DNA from: Bin87 sp963668585
GTDB taxonomy: Bacteria; Chloroflexota; Dehalococcoidia; Lucifugimonadales; UBA3495
Direction of reading: 5' to 3'
NCBI GenBank assembly: GCA_963668585.1
Contig: OY764869.1
Span: 3,100,001 to 3,164,000 of the forward strand
DNA length: 64,000 bases
Positions 26,817 through 36,276 of this stretch are shown here, one piece after another; position 1 is the stretch's first letter; the number at the start of each line of letters is the position of its first letter. The notes under the pieces are model-generated. The model searched no databases and was not told the origin of the DNA. It saw only the letters and a program-made list of their open reading frames with translations. A program made the translations under genes and the position numbers.

Positions 26817-29381
26817 ATGGACGCTGAACCCCGCGAAAACGAACCCGTCTGGCGGGACGCATTCCGCAAAATACTGGCCCTCGAAGAATACAAGGGCTTC
26901 GCCGACAACGCTGTCAGCGGAGGCATCCGCCGATTCCTTGATCGCTGGGACTCCGACCTCCGCGAATTCCTGCATAACGACAACCGCATCGGCCGGCTCA
27001 TGGAACAGCCATACCGGGACCTGGACCACGAGCAAAGGCGCGCATGGGTCAACGGGTGGCGCGATGCCCTGGATGGCGCTACGACCGTAGTCGCAGAACC
27101 CTCCCCGCCTCTCGCCCCTCCTCCCACGCAGGCAGCCCCGGATGTGGATCCTCCGGAAGCCGCGCCCCCGCTTTTCGATCAACCCGGTTCGGCGCCGGAC
27201 GTCCGCACCCGGCGTCGCCCTTACGTCCCGCCTGCGCCCGCTGCCAGCGGCTCGGACCCGGACCAACCGGTGGCGACGCTGCGGCGCATGGACGCCAAGA
27301 CCGTCCAACGCCTGGAGCAGTTGGACGTGCGCTCCGTGCGCGACCTGCTGTATATGCTCCCCAGGCGTTACGACGACCGGGCAGATGTTGCCAACATCGC
27401 CGACCTGTATCCCGGCGCCACGTTCACCGTGGAAGGCAAGCTCGTCGACATCCGTTCGGCCCAGGTTGGGCAACGCCGGTTGCAACTGGCCGAAGGCGTC
27501 CTTGCCGACGACACGGGCCAGGTCGAGCTGCAATGGTTTGGGCAGGGTTACCTCGCCCGGTCCCTGCGCCCAGGCAGCGACATGGTTGTTAACGGCAAGG
27601 TTGAAATTCATCGGGGTCGCCTGTCTATCTCATCGCCCGACTACGACGTGGTGACCCAACGGCAGCCGCCCGTCAACGCCGGACGCATCACCCCCATCTA
27701 CCGCTTGACCCAGGGAATGACCGCTCGAAACCTGCGCAGCCTCACTTGGCAGGCCATCGCCAAAAGCTTGCTCAAAATCGATGAGCCATTGCCGGATAAC
27801 GTGCTGCAACGCACTGGCCTGGCCAAATTGCAGGACGCCCTCCGCGACGTGCATTACCCGCCCGATCTGGCGTCCGCCGACCGAGGCCGCCGCCGCCTGG
27901 CCTTCGATGAAATCCTGGCGTTCCAGCTTGCCATCCTGGGACGTCGCCGTCACCGGGAACGCAACGCTGAGGGCGTGCCGATCAAGTACCACGGCCCCAC
28001 CGTCGACGGTTTTCTGAGTTCCGTGCCGTTCACTCCCACCGGCGCCCAACTGCGCTGCGTCAGCGAGATTCTCGGCGACCTGTCCCGTGGCTCCCCACCC
28101 ATGAGCCGGCTCCTGCAGGGAGAAGTGGGCAGCGGGAAAACCCTCGTCGCGCTGGCCGCGATATTGGCGGTGGCTTCCGACCACCGTCAGTCCGCATTCA
28201 TGGCTCCAACCGAGGTGCTGGCGGAGCAACACTTCCGCACCGTCGCCACGCTGTTGGAGGGATTCGATCAACCCCTGCAGCAGGACAACGTGCTGTCCGC
28301 ATATCTTCCGAATCTGCGGCGCCCGTTCACTTTCGGCCTGCTCACAGGCAGCACTCGCGCCCGCCCTCGCCGTGAGTTGCTGCGCATGGCATCCGAGGGG
28401 CACCTGGATCTCCTCATCGGGACCCACGCCCTGATACAGGAAGGCGTGGACCTGCCCAATCTGGCGCTCGCCATCGCGGACGAACAGCACCGCTTCGGTG
28501 TCGAGCAGCGATCCGCGCTGAGAGGCGACGGCTCCGAGCAACCCCACGCTCTGATGATGTCGGCAACGCCCATCCCTCGCACCCTGCAGTTGACGCTGTA
28601 CGGCGATCTGGACATTTCAACCATCGACGAACTTCCGCCGGGGCGGCAGGAGATTCTCACCCGCATTGTGCCCGACGACAAACGACACGCCGCGTACGGC
28701 TTCCTGCGCCAACAGGTTGATGCCGGGCGCCAGGCGTTCGTGATCTGCCCGCTGGTGGAAGAGTCGGACAAACTGGACGTTCGCGCCGCCGTCGATGAGC
28801 ACAAGCGCCTGTCCGAAGACATTTTCCCCGATTTGCGCGTGGGCCTCCTGCACGGCCGGTTGTCATCCAGGGAAAAAGACCGGGTAATGCGCCGCTTCCG
28901 AGACGCCGAACTCGACATACTGGTCGCGACCGCCGTTGTTGAGGTTGGCATCGACGTACCCAACGCCAGCGTCATGCTGATCGACGGCGCAGACCGGTTT
29001 GGACTGTCTCAGCTACATCAGTTCAGGGGCAGGGTTGGACGCGGCGAGCACAAAAGCTATTGCCTGTTGATGTCCGAGTCCGAATCCGAACGCGCCCACG
29101 AGCGACTCAACGCCCTGGAGTCAACCCGCGATGGCTTCAAACTTGCCGAGGTCGATCTCCAGATGCGCCATGAAGGCGACATCTTCGGCACGTCCCAGAG
29201 CGGTGATCAGACGGTGCTGCGCATCGCCAACATTTTCGATCAGGACCTGCTGGCTCTCGCCCGCCAGGAAGCGGCCGCCATCATGGAAACCGACCCCGAA
29301 TTGTCCGACCCAAAGCACGCCGGCATTGCGGCCGAGCGCGACCGTTTCCTCGACCGAGTTCAGGCCCACGTCAGCGACTGA
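26817..29381 (+). CDS. recG: ATP-dependent DNA helicase RecG
   Basis: Branched-DNA helicase that regresses stalled replication forks. The 854-residue protein is longer than the usual 680-700 because about 150 residues, including a Pro/Ala-rich linker, precede the wedge (OB) domain. SF2 motifs follow: motif I GEVGSGKTLVA, motif II as DEQH, motif III SATPIPRT, motif VI QFRGRVGRG. The C-terminal wing EVDLQMRHEGDIFGTSQSG is the RecG signature. ATG 26817 lies 51 bp after fakB; no strong ribosome site precedes it, so a later start is possible. Confidence 0.95.
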   Translation: MDAEPRENEPVWRDAFRKILALEEYKGFADNAVSGGIRRFLDRWDSDLREFLHNDNRIGRLMEQPYRDLDHEQRRAWVNGWRDALDGATTVVAEPSPPLAPPPTQAAPDVDPPEAAPPLFDQPGSAPDVRTRRRPYVPPAPAASGSDPDQPVATLRRMDAKTVQRLEQLDVRSVRDLLYMLPRRYDDRADVANIADLYPGATFTVEGKLVDIRSAQVGQRRLQLAEGVLADDTGQVELQWFGQGYLARSLRPGSDMVVNGKVEIHRGRLSISSPDYDVVTQRQPPVNAGRITPIYRLTQGMTARNLRSLTWQAIAKSLLKIDEPLPDNVLQRTGLAKLQDALRDVHYPPDLASADRGRRRLAFDEILAFQLAILGRRRHRERNAEGVPIKYHGPTVDGFLSSVPFTPTGAQLRCVSEILGDLSRGSPPMSRLLQGEVGSGKTLVALAAILAVASDHRQSAFMAPTEVLAEQHFRTVATLLEGFDQPLQQDNVLSAYLPNLRRPFTFGLLTGSTRARPRRELLRMASEGHLDLLIGTHALIQEGVDLPNLALAIADEQHRFGVEQRSALRGDGSEQPHALMMSATPIPRTLQLTLYGDLDISTIDELPPGRQEILTRIVPDDKRHAAYGFLRQQVDAGRQAFVICPLVEESDKLDVRAAVDEHKRLSEDIFPDLRVGLLHGRLSSREKDRVMRRFRDAELDILVATAVVEVGIDVPNASVMLIDGADRFGLSQLHQFRGRVGRGEHKSYCLLMSESESERAHERLNALESTRDGFKLAEVDLQMRHEGDIFGTSQSGDQTVLRIANIFDQDLLALARQEAAAIMETDPELSDPKHAGIAAERDRFLDRVQAHVSD

Positions 29382-29403
29382 CCATCAATCAATCAATGGG
29401 TCG

Positions 29404-30078
29404 CTAGTCCTCTCCCTCGATGTCCCGGAACCTGTATCCCACGTTCCAGATGGTTTCCACGAACAGGTGGTCCGGGTCCTCGACTTTGGAACGCAATCGG
29501 CGTATGTGTACGTCCACCGTGCGGGTGCCGCCCAGATAATCGTAACCCCAAACCTGATTCAGGAGCGCTTCACGGGTGTACACACGGCCCGGGTTGGACG
29601 CCAGCAGCGTCAACAGTTGGAACTCTTTGTATGTCAGCGAAATCCTCCGGCCCGCCATCGTGACTTCGTAGCTTTGCAGGTCGATGGTCAACTCGCCCAC
29701 CCGCACCACCTGATCCGTGCCACGCCCGTTGCGGCGGAACACAATCTGGCCCACCCGAGCCAACAACTCCGCAGCGTCAATCGGAGTTACGATGAAATCG
29801 TCCGGATTTATCGTCGGGTCGTACTGACCAAGTGAAACCGTGTCCATCACGAGCACGGTCGGGAGGCTCAACTGGCTGACCTGCTCGATCACCGACTGGG
29901 CGCCTATGCCCACCGCCGACAGATCCAGCAGTACCGCGTCCAGTCGCGTGGTATGCGCGACGTCATCCAATTCGACCAGATCGCTGCCGGCCCGACACGT
30001 GAGGCCCGAGGCGCTGATTTGTTTTACCAGCGACACCATTCCCTCACCGGGACGAGTCAGAAGGAACACGTTGTACAA
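29404..30078 (-). CDS. OmpR/PhoB-family response regulator with degenerate receiver domain
   Basis: A 224-residue transcription regulator. The C-terminal winged helix (about 127-220) is canonical, with SLTYKEFQLLTLLASNPGRVYTREALL and VDVHIRRLRSKVE. The receiver half is unusual. Asp52 (LLDLSAV) is kept, but the acidic pocket expected near residues 8-10 is replaced by LTRP, and the conserved switch Lys is Thr in the VTPID segment. Phosphorylation-independent action is therefore plausible. The start is TTG 30078 with GGGA 9 nt upstream; GTG 30069 is an alternative. No cognate kinase adjoins; recG converges from the left. Confidence 0.88.
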   Translation of the reverse strand: MYNVFLLTRPGEGMVSLVKQISASGLTCRAGSDLVELDDVAHTTRLDAVLLDLSAVGIGAQSVIEQVSQLSLPTVLVMDTVSLGQYDPTINPDDFIVTPIDAAELLARVGQIVFRRNGRGTDQVVRVGELTIDLQSYEVTMAGRRISLTYKEFQLLTLLASNPGRVYTREALLNQVWGYDYLGGTRTVDVHIRRLRSKVEDPDHLFVETIWNVGYRFRDIEGED

Positions 30079-30320
30079 ATTAACATCCCGTCAACGCGAC
30101 GGAACCGGTGTCCGTCTTGCCCGCAATTCGATGCGTGTGCCTGGTCTGCGGGCACATTTTACTGTTTCCCGGAAAATGTCACAAACGCCCCAGCAACGTC
30201 GCAGTCCGCGAATCGGAAGCGAAGTCAACCTTTACGCCTGGCAGAGCGCAACTGGCCGCTGGATCCGGCAAATGTCCAGGCTGATTTGTACGGTGATTGC
30301 GCTGGCCTTGCCTCGCCAAA

Positions 30321-30349
30321 ATTGACGCTGGCGCGTCCGCTGTCTATTA
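30321..30349 (+). promoter_or_regulatory. Predicted promoter of the D-glutamate cyclase operon
   Basis: TTGACG (30321-30326) is separated by 17 bp from TATTAT (30344-30349). It lies in the 362-bp gap 30079-30440, which otherwise shows nothing. The leader to ATG 30441 would be about 85 nt. Confidence 0.6.
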
Positions 30350-30440
30350 TGACCCAATGCCGGCGCAATTCTAGCATAACCCACCGCTGCTGGTATCCCA
30401 TTTGCTGACGCACGAACCCCCTCACGCCACGGAGTTCCAT

Positions 30441-31238
30441 ATGAGTACTGCGACGCTATTGCCCGCACAACCGGCGCAGATCCGCCGCATAATTCGCGCC
30501 GGCGAGTATGACGGCGTAACGTCCGGCCTCGCCAACGGCCACGTGCAGGCCAACCTGGCCGTCCTGCCCCGCGATCTGGCCTTTGACTTCCTGCTGTTCT
30601 GCCAGCGCAATCCCCAACCGTGCCCGTTGCTGGAAGTCGTCGAAGCCGGGTCGGTTGAGCCGTCCTTCACGGCCCCCGGCGCCGACATCCGCACCGACAT
30701 ACCCGCATACCGCATCTACGAGCGCGGCGAAATGATCGGCGAATTCCAGTCCGTCGCGGATTTTTGGCGCGAGGACTTGGTGTCGTTCCTCCTCGGTTGC
30801 AGTTTTTCCTTCGAGTCGGCCATGTCCGACTCAGGCATACCGCTGCGCCACCAGGAGGCGGGCAGCAACGTGCCGATGTTCATCACAAATATCCCGACGC
30901 GTCCGGCGGGAATGTTCTCAGGGCCAATGGTCGTGAGCATGCGGCCAATTCCTCAGGAGCAGATCGTCCGCGCCGTCCAGGTCACCTCCCGCTTTCCCGA
31001 CACCCACGGCGCACCCGTGCATATCGGCGATCCATCGGCCATCGGCATCCGTGACATCTACGATCCCGAGTTTGGGGAGGCGGTGGAAATCCGCGCCGGC
31101 GAAACTCCCGTCTTCTGGGCTTGCGGCGTGACGCCCCAGGCTGTCGCTTTGAATTGCAAACCCCCACTGATGATCACCCACGCTCCCGGCAAAATGTTCA
31201 TAACCGACCGCCGCGATTCCGATTACGCAGTGATCTGA
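30441..31238 (+). CDS. DUF1445 family putative hydro-lyase (YcsI-like)
   Basis: A 265-residue member of the YcsI/DUF1445 family, annotated generally as a D-glutamate cyclase-like hydro-lyase. Family landmarks are the PLLEVVEAG segment, the FLLGCSFSFESAM helix, TNIPTRPAGMFSGPMVVSMRP, and the ending FWACGVTPQAVAL...HAPGKMFITD. ATG 30441 is preceded by GGAG. The next gene encodes DUF4392. In the human mitochondrial enzyme DGLUCY these two domains are joined in one chain, so the pair probably acts together on D-glutamate and 5-oxo-D-proline. Confidence 0.88.
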   Translation: MSTATLLPAQPAQIRRIIRAGEYDGVTSGLANGHVQANLAVLPRDLAFDFLLFCQRNPQPCPLLEVVEAGSVEPSFTAPGADIRTDIPAYRIYERGEMIGEFQSVADFWREDLVSFLLGCSFSFESAMSDSGIPLRHQEAGSNVPMFITNIPTRPAGMFSGPMVVSMRPIPQEQIVRAVQVTSRFPDTHGAPVHIGDPSAIGIRDIYDPEFGEAVEIRAGETPVFWACGVTPQAVALNCKPPLMITHAPGKMFITDRRDSDYAVI

Positions 31239-31445
31239 CGGCTCTTGCGCATCGGTTCCTGCGCCGCCCGAAAAATCGACCCGGCGGCACGGCCTCGATG
31301 CGCTACTCCTGGCCGGGTTTGAACCGGGCTGAACTTTCGCCGACTCCGCTGGATGGGACCTGCAACCACCGCGATTCCGACACTGCCTGCGTTGACGTTT
31401 CCCCCAACCGCACATCGCATACAAACGCCACAGTGAGGCTTCCCG

Positions 31446-32312
31446 ATGCCAACCATCGAAGACATCGTCCTCAATCACGACCGTAGGGGCATCAATGCCT
31501 TGCGCCCTCACCTCCCTGACGATTTCTGCACCCAGGCCGCGCAGTATCTCCTGGAGAACCCCGGGCCCGTCATCATCGCCACCGGTTTCTACATCATCAT
31601 GAGTGATGCCCCCGAAACCGACGGCCCTCCCGGCGCTTTCGCCATCGGCGATGCCATCCGAGCCCTCGGACACCCCGTGGCCTACGCGGCCGACGCGCCG
31701 GTATCGGGCATGATGGCCGGCTGGCTCGCCCAGCGCGGCGACTCTTCGCCCGTCATTGAGTTCCCCATCAGCGACGACGCCGCCGGAAACTACCAGTCGG
31801 CGAGGAACGCCATCGCCGAGCATCAACCCGCGCTGGTTATCTCCATCGAGCGCTGCGCTCCCGACGCCCACGGCATATACCGCAATATGCGCGGCGTGGA
31901 CATATCGGATCATACCGCCCGCATCGACAGGCTGTTCGAGCTTGGCATCCCCTCCATCGGAATCGGCGACGGCGGCAACGAAATCGGCATGGGCAACCTC
32001 CTCGATATCGTCGAGTCCGCAGACCTGCTCCCCGACTACCCTGCAATCACCACCTGCAACCAGCTCATCGCGTCCAGCACCTCAAACTGGGGCGGGTATG
32101 GCCTGGTCGCTGCGCTGTCCGTCGCGGTCGGACGCAACCTGCTCCCCGACATCGACGCCGACACCGCCTGCATCCGTTACCTCGTCGACTCAGGCGCGGT
32201 TACCGGAGTCAGCGGCGCCCACGAATATCAGGTGGACGAGTTCACGCTGGAAGAAAATGCCGCCGTCCTCCAGGAACTGCACGACTACGTGATTTCAAAC
32301 TTGGGCGGCTGA
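31446..32312 (+). CDS. DUF4392 D-glutamate cyclase-like protein
   Basis: A 288-residue protein matching the C-terminal half of eukaryotic D-glutamate cyclase, which interconverts D-glutamate and 5-oxo-D-proline. Visible landmarks are the VIIATGFYI entry strand, GPPGAFAIGDAIRALG, SIERCAPDAHGIYRNMRG, and the glycine-rich GIPSIGIGDGGNEIGMGN. ATG 31446 follows the DUF1445 gene by 207 bp, in which no terminator is seen. Operon membership with its neighbour fits a two-subunit version of the fused enzyme. Confidence 0.87.
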   Translation: MPTIEDIVLNHDRRGINALRPHLPDDFCTQAAQYLLENPGPVIIATGFYIIMSDAPETDGPPGAFAIGDAIRALGHPVAYAADAPVSGMMAGWLAQRGDSSPVIEFPISDDAAGNYQSARNAIAEHQPALVISIERCAPDAHGIYRNMRGVDISDHTARIDRLFELGIPSIGIGDGGNEIGMGNLLDIVESADLLPDYPAITTCNQLIASSTSNWGGYGLVAALSVAVGRNLLPDIDADTACIRYLVDSGAVTGVSGAHEYQVDEFTLEENAAVLQELHDYVISNLGG

Positions 32313-32329
32313 AGCCACGAGGACAACCT

Positions 32330-33451
32330 GTGGGCAATTGCAGACACTGCGGCCAGAAGGCCGGTTTCCTGCGTCGCAGCCACAAGGACTGTGACGACGC
32401 CTACAAGGCCGGCCGCGACCGGATGGTTGCCATGGTGGCTGAAGCCGCCGGCCAGCCTGAGTTCAACGAGAGTTCGCTGCTGACGAATCTGTCCCAGGTG
32501 GCCAACCAGTCGTTTGTTGACGAAGACGGCATCCGCGCTGTCATCGCTGAGGGTTGGCGTCAGGCGGTCCACGAGGGACTGGCTGACGGCATCTTGACCC
32601 AGGGCGAAGAGGCGCGACTCCGCGAATTTCGTGAACAGCTCGCTATCAACACAGCCGATACCGGCGGCGACGAGACCATCGAACAACTGGACCGCGCGGC
32701 CCGCGCCCGCCTCATGACCCACGCGCGGCTTGCCGCCATATCACCCTCCGGCGGCGGTATGCACCTTGAATCCCTACAAAGCGCCCTCGACGATTCAGGT
32801 CTCTCGGCCACCCATGCCCGGTCGCTGCTGGTACAGGGATGGGAAGCCGCGGTGGAAACGTCTCTGGAAGACGGCGTCTTATCCGTGGACGAGGAACACA
32901 CCCTGATTCAATATCTGGACCGTTTCAACCTCGAACAGGCCGACGTGAACTCCAACGGCGCATATCGCAACATGATCCAGTCGGCCGTCATCCGGGAGGC
33001 CGCTGAGGGGGTCATCCCCAACCGCCTGGGCGACATTCCCGCGGTCCCGTTCAACCTGATGAAGTCAGAGCAACTGGTGTGGGTCATCGACGACGTGGAC
33101 TACTATGAGGTCAAAACCCGGCGTGAACGCCGTGGAACCTCTCATGGCCTGAGCATTCGGGTCGCCAAGGGACTCTACTATCGCCCCAGCGCCTTTCGCA
33201 GCCGCGCCGTTGAATGGGAGGAAACCGTCCACGAGGACACCGGGGTGCTGGGCGTCACCAGCAAGCACATCTATTTCCACGGGGAGCGCAAGCGCTTCCG
33301 CATCCGCTATGACCGCATTGTGTCGTTCGAGCCATTCAGCGATGGCATCGGAGTGATGCGCGACGCCCAAACCGCCAAGCCGCAATCCTTCCGCACCGGC
33401 GACGGCTGGTTCATATACAACCTGGTCACCAACCTGGCCCAGAACTGGTGA
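32330..33451 (+). CDS. Uncharacterised protein with N-terminal zinc motif and C-terminal PH-like domain
   Basis: A 373-residue protein that I cannot assign to a named family. The N-terminus has Cys4, Cys7, His18 and Cys21, resembling a small zinc knuckle. Two helical repeats follow (EDGIRAVIAEGWRQAVHEGLADGILTQGEEARL and a similar block near residues 160-205), reminiscent of TerB-like helical bundles. The C-terminal third (about 250-373) reads like a bacterial PH-like domain with DTGVLGVTSKHIYFHGERK and DGIGVMRD. The start is GTG 32330 with GAGGAC upstream, 17 bp after the DUF4392 gene, so it is likely in the same operon. Function is unknown. Confidence 0.75.
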   Translation: MGNCRHCGQKAGFLRRSHKDCDDAYKAGRDRMVAMVAEAAGQPEFNESSLLTNLSQVANQSFVDEDGIRAVIAEGWRQAVHEGLADGILTQGEEARLREFREQLAINTADTGGDETIEQLDRAARARLMTHARLAAISPSGGGMHLESLQSALDDSGLSATHARSLLVQGWEAAVETSLEDGVLSVDEEHTLIQYLDRFNLEQADVNSNGAYRNMIQSAVIREAAEGVIPNRLGDIPAVPFNLMKSEQLVWVIDDVDYYEVKTRRERRGTSHGLSIRVAKGLYYRPSAFRSRAVEWEETVHEDTGVLGVTSKHIYFHGERKRFRIRYDRIVSFEPFSDGIGVMRDAQTAKPQSFRTGDGWFIYNLVTNLAQNW

Positions 33452-33548
33452 ATCCCGGCCTTCGGGCATCCCGGGCGCGCAGCAGGTATTCCGGCGGCTT
33501 TGAAGCATACATTGCCCAACGCTGCCGCCTGCCGAACGGAACGGCGAC

Positions 33549-35549
33549 CTACCTCACCGCAAGCATCTTCTCCTCGGTAATGATGATCTTCTTGAGTTCG
33601 AGCATCTCGTCCCGAAGGTGAGCGGCCTTTTCAAACTCCAACCCGCGCGCGGCTTCCTTCATCTGAAATTCGAGATCTTTCACCACGCGGTACATATCGT
33701 CGCGCGTCATTTCCTCCCGCGCCACCTGGTACGACGCCTTCGTCTCCGCGACGCCGCGCAGTCCCTCGGTGATGTCCCGCACCGCCTTGTGAATTGACTG
33801 CGGTTCGATGCCGTGTTGCTTGTTGTGCGCGTCCTGTATGCCGCGCCGCCGGTACGTTTCATCAATCGATCTCTGCATCGAATCGGTGACACGGTCGGCG
33901 TACATTATCACGTGCCCCGACGCGTGCCGCGCCGCGCGGCCAACCGTCTGGATCAACGAGGTGGTGGAGCGCAGGTAGCCTTCCTTGTCGGCGTCCAGGA
34001 TCGCCACGAGGCTCACCTCTGGCAGGTCCAATCCCTCCCTCAAAAGGTTGATGCCAACCACCACGTCGTACACGCCCAGCCGCAGGTCGCGCAGTATCTC
34101 CACCCGGTTCAGCGTCTCGATGTCCGAGTGCAGGTAGTGGTTCCGGATGCCAGCTTCCGACAGGTAGTCGGCCAATTCCTCGGCCATGCGCTTGGTCAGC
34201 GTCGTCACCAGCACTCTTTCCTTGCGGTCAATCCTCTGGCGGATCTCATGCAGCAGGTCGTCAATTTGACCGGAGGTCGGCTTCACTTGAATGGTGGGAT
34301 CCAGCAACCCGGTGGGCCGGATCACCTGCTCCACGATGGTGCTGGTGCGCTCCAACTCCAACGGACCCGGCGTCGCCGAAACGTACACCACCTGGTTGAT
34401 ATGATCCTCAAACTCATTGAATTGGAGGGGCCGGTTGTCCAGGGCTGAGGGCAATCGGAATCCGTATTCCACCAGCGTCGTCTTGCGCGATATGTCGCCG
34501 TTGTACATGCCGCGCACCTGCGGCAGCGTCATGTGCGACTCGTCAACGAACATCAGGTAGTCGTCGGGGAAATAGTCCAGCAACGTCCACGGAGGGCTTC
34601 CCGCCGGACGCCGCGACAGATGCCGCGCGTAGTTCTCCACGCCGGCGCAGAACCCGGTCTGGTCCATCATCTCCATGTCGTAACGTGTGCGTTGTTCCAG
34701 CCGTTGCGCTTCCAGCAGTTTGCCCTGCCGTCGCATTTCGTCAACCCTCTCGTTCATCTCCGCTTCGATGTCGATCAGCGCAGCATCCAGCTTTTCCCGG
34801 CTGGTCACGAAGTGCTTGGCGGGATACACCGAAAACTCCTGACGTTCGTTCAAAACTTCACCCGTCAGCGTGTCCAGCGTCAGGATGCGTTCCACTTCGT
34901 CGCCGAAAAATTGCACGCGCACGGCGAATTCCTCGTAGGCCGGCACAATTTCCAATGTGTCGCCCCGCACCGTGAAGCGGCCTCGAGCGAGGTCGGTGTC
35001 GTTGCGTTCGTATTGCATGTCGATCAACTGTCGGAGCAACGCCCGCCGGTTGTATTCTTCCCCAACTTCGATGCGCGCCACCATCTCGAAATAGTCCGAA
35101 GGGTCGCCAAGACCATAGATGCACGACACCGAAGCCACGATGAGCGTGTCCCGCCGGGTCAGCAGCGAGGTTGTGGATGCCAGCCGCAACTTGTCCAGTT
35201 CTTCGTTGACGCTGCTGTCTTTCTCAATGTATGTATCCGACCGCGGTATGTATGCCTCGGGCTGGTAGTAATCGTAGTACGACACGAAGTATTCAACCGC
35301 GTTGTGCGGGAAAAACTCCTTGAACTCCGTCGCCAGTTGCGCGGCCAGAGTTTTGTTATGCGCTATCACGATGGTCGGCTTTTGGACTTCCTGCACGATG
35401 TTCGCCATCGTGAAGGTCTTGCCGCTTCCGGTAACGCCCAGCAGCGTCTGGTTCTCCAGCCCTTCGCGCACACCGGCCGACAGGCGGGCCACTGCCGGTT
35501 CCTGGTCACCCATCATGCCAAAATCGGCTACTAGCTGAAAATCAGGCAT
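33549..35549 (-). CDS. uvrB: UvrABC excision nuclease subunit B
   Basis: Damage-verification helicase of nucleotide excision repair. The 666-residue protein has the Q-motif/Walker A LLGVTGSGKTFTMANI, the beta-hairpin region YDYYQPEAYIPRSDTYIEKD that probes the lesion, DESHMTLPQVRGMY (Walker B), motif VI QTVGRAARH, and a C-terminal UVR domain (EFQMKEAARGLEFEKAAHLRD) that binds UvrC. ATG 35549 has GGGGAG upstream. It is separated from ruvA by 136 bp and uvrA/uvrC are not in the window. Confidence 0.98.
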   Translation of the reverse strand: MPDFQLVADFGMMGDQEPAVARLSAGVREGLENQTLLGVTGSGKTFTMANIVQEVQKPTIVIAHNKTLAAQLATEFKEFFPHNAVEYFVSYYDYYQPEAYIPRSDTYIEKDSSVNEELDKLRLASTTSLLTRRDTLIVASVSCIYGLGDPSDYFEMVARIEVGEEYNRRALLRQLIDMQYERNDTDLARGRFTVRGDTLEIVPAYEEFAVRVQFFGDEVERILTLDTLTGEVLNERQEFSVYPAKHFVTSREKLDAALIDIEAEMNERVDEMRRQGKLLEAQRLEQRTRYDMEMMDQTGFCAGVENYARHLSRRPAGSPPWTLLDYFPDDYLMFVDESHMTLPQVRGMYNGDISRKTTLVEYGFRLPSALDNRPLQFNEFEDHINQVVYVSATPGPLELERTSTIVEQVIRPTGLLDPTIQVKPTSGQIDDLLHEIRQRIDRKERVLVTTLTKRMAEELADYLSEAGIRNHYLHSDIETLNRVEILRDLRLGVYDVVVGINLLREGLDLPEVSLVAILDADKEGYLRSTTSLIQTVGRAARHASGHVIMYADRVTDSMQRSIDETYRRRGIQDAHNKQHGIEPQSIHKAVRDITEGLRGVAETKASYQVAREEMTRDDMYRVVKDLEFQMKEAARGLEFEKAAHLRDEMLELKKIIITEEKMLAVR

Positions 35550-35685
35550 ACTCGTCGACTCCCCGTCGTTTCACCAGATTATACGCCAATCCCAAATGCC
35601 AAAGGCTTCAAGACGTCAGGGCAGAAGATCCGCGTTCGCACACCCGACCGCCGCTGTCGCCACGGTTGCGCATCTGGCCAGCCAC

Positions 35686-36273
35686 TTACCCCCCGCCAGC
35701 AGACACCAACGCCTGCCGGATTTTGTCTTCCACCGATGCATCCGCCGGCAACTCCAGCGCCGCCACCGCCTGCCGCGCATCCGCAAGCGGCATCCCCAGC
35801 GCCGTCAGAGCCTCCACCGCCTCCGCATCCGTGCCGCTTGTGATCGCGCCTGCCGGAACCGCGCCGTCTGCCTCGGGAAGTTTGCCGCGCAACTCCAGCA
35901 CAACACGCTGCGCGATTCGTCGCCCAACGCCCTGCGCCCGCGCCAACGCCACCACGTCCTCGGATGCCACCGCCTGACGGAACCCGTCTTCGCCCAGTTC
36001 CGACAGGATCGACATCGCCGAGCGTGGCCCCACGCCGTTCACTCCATTCAACGCGCCGAATAGTTCGACCGACCCGGCGTCGGGGAACCCGTACAGCACA
36101 GGCTGCTCGTTCTGGATCCGCAAAACCGTGTGCAGCCGGATCGGGTCTCCCACACTCCCCAACTGCGCCACGGCCGAAGCCGGCACGTTCACCTGCAGGA
36201 CAATCCCGCCCACCAGGACGTTCACCCAGTCCGCGCCGACTGCCTCCAGCGCGCCATGCACGCCCACCAACAC
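35686..36273 (-). CDS. ruvA: Holliday junction DNA-binding protein RuvA
   Basis: Tetrameric junction-binding partner of RuvB. The 195-residue protein has an N-terminal OB fold, central helix-hairpin-helix motifs (LFGALNGVNGVGPRSAMSIL and VALARAQGVGRRIAQRVVLEL), and a short C-terminal domain III (EAVEALTALGMPLADARQAV) that contacts RuvB. The start is GTG 36273, 3 bp after the ruvC stop, so translation is coupled. Confidence 0.95.
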   Translation of the reverse strand: MLVGVHGALEAVGADWVNVLVGGIVLQVNVPASAVAQLGSVGDPIRLHTVLRIQNEQPVLYGFPDAGSVELFGALNGVNGVGPRSAMSILSELGEDGFRQAVASEDVVALARAQGVGRRIAQRVVLELRGKLPEADGAVPAGAITSGTDAEAVEALTALGMPLADARQAVAALELPADASVEDKIRQALVSAGGG

Positions 36274-36276
36274 CGG

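Noticed and set aside
34533..35534. A 333-codon plus-strand frame opposite uvrB
   Set aside because: It is antisense to strongly conserved uvrB motifs, has no recognisable domain, and reflects high GC at third positions.
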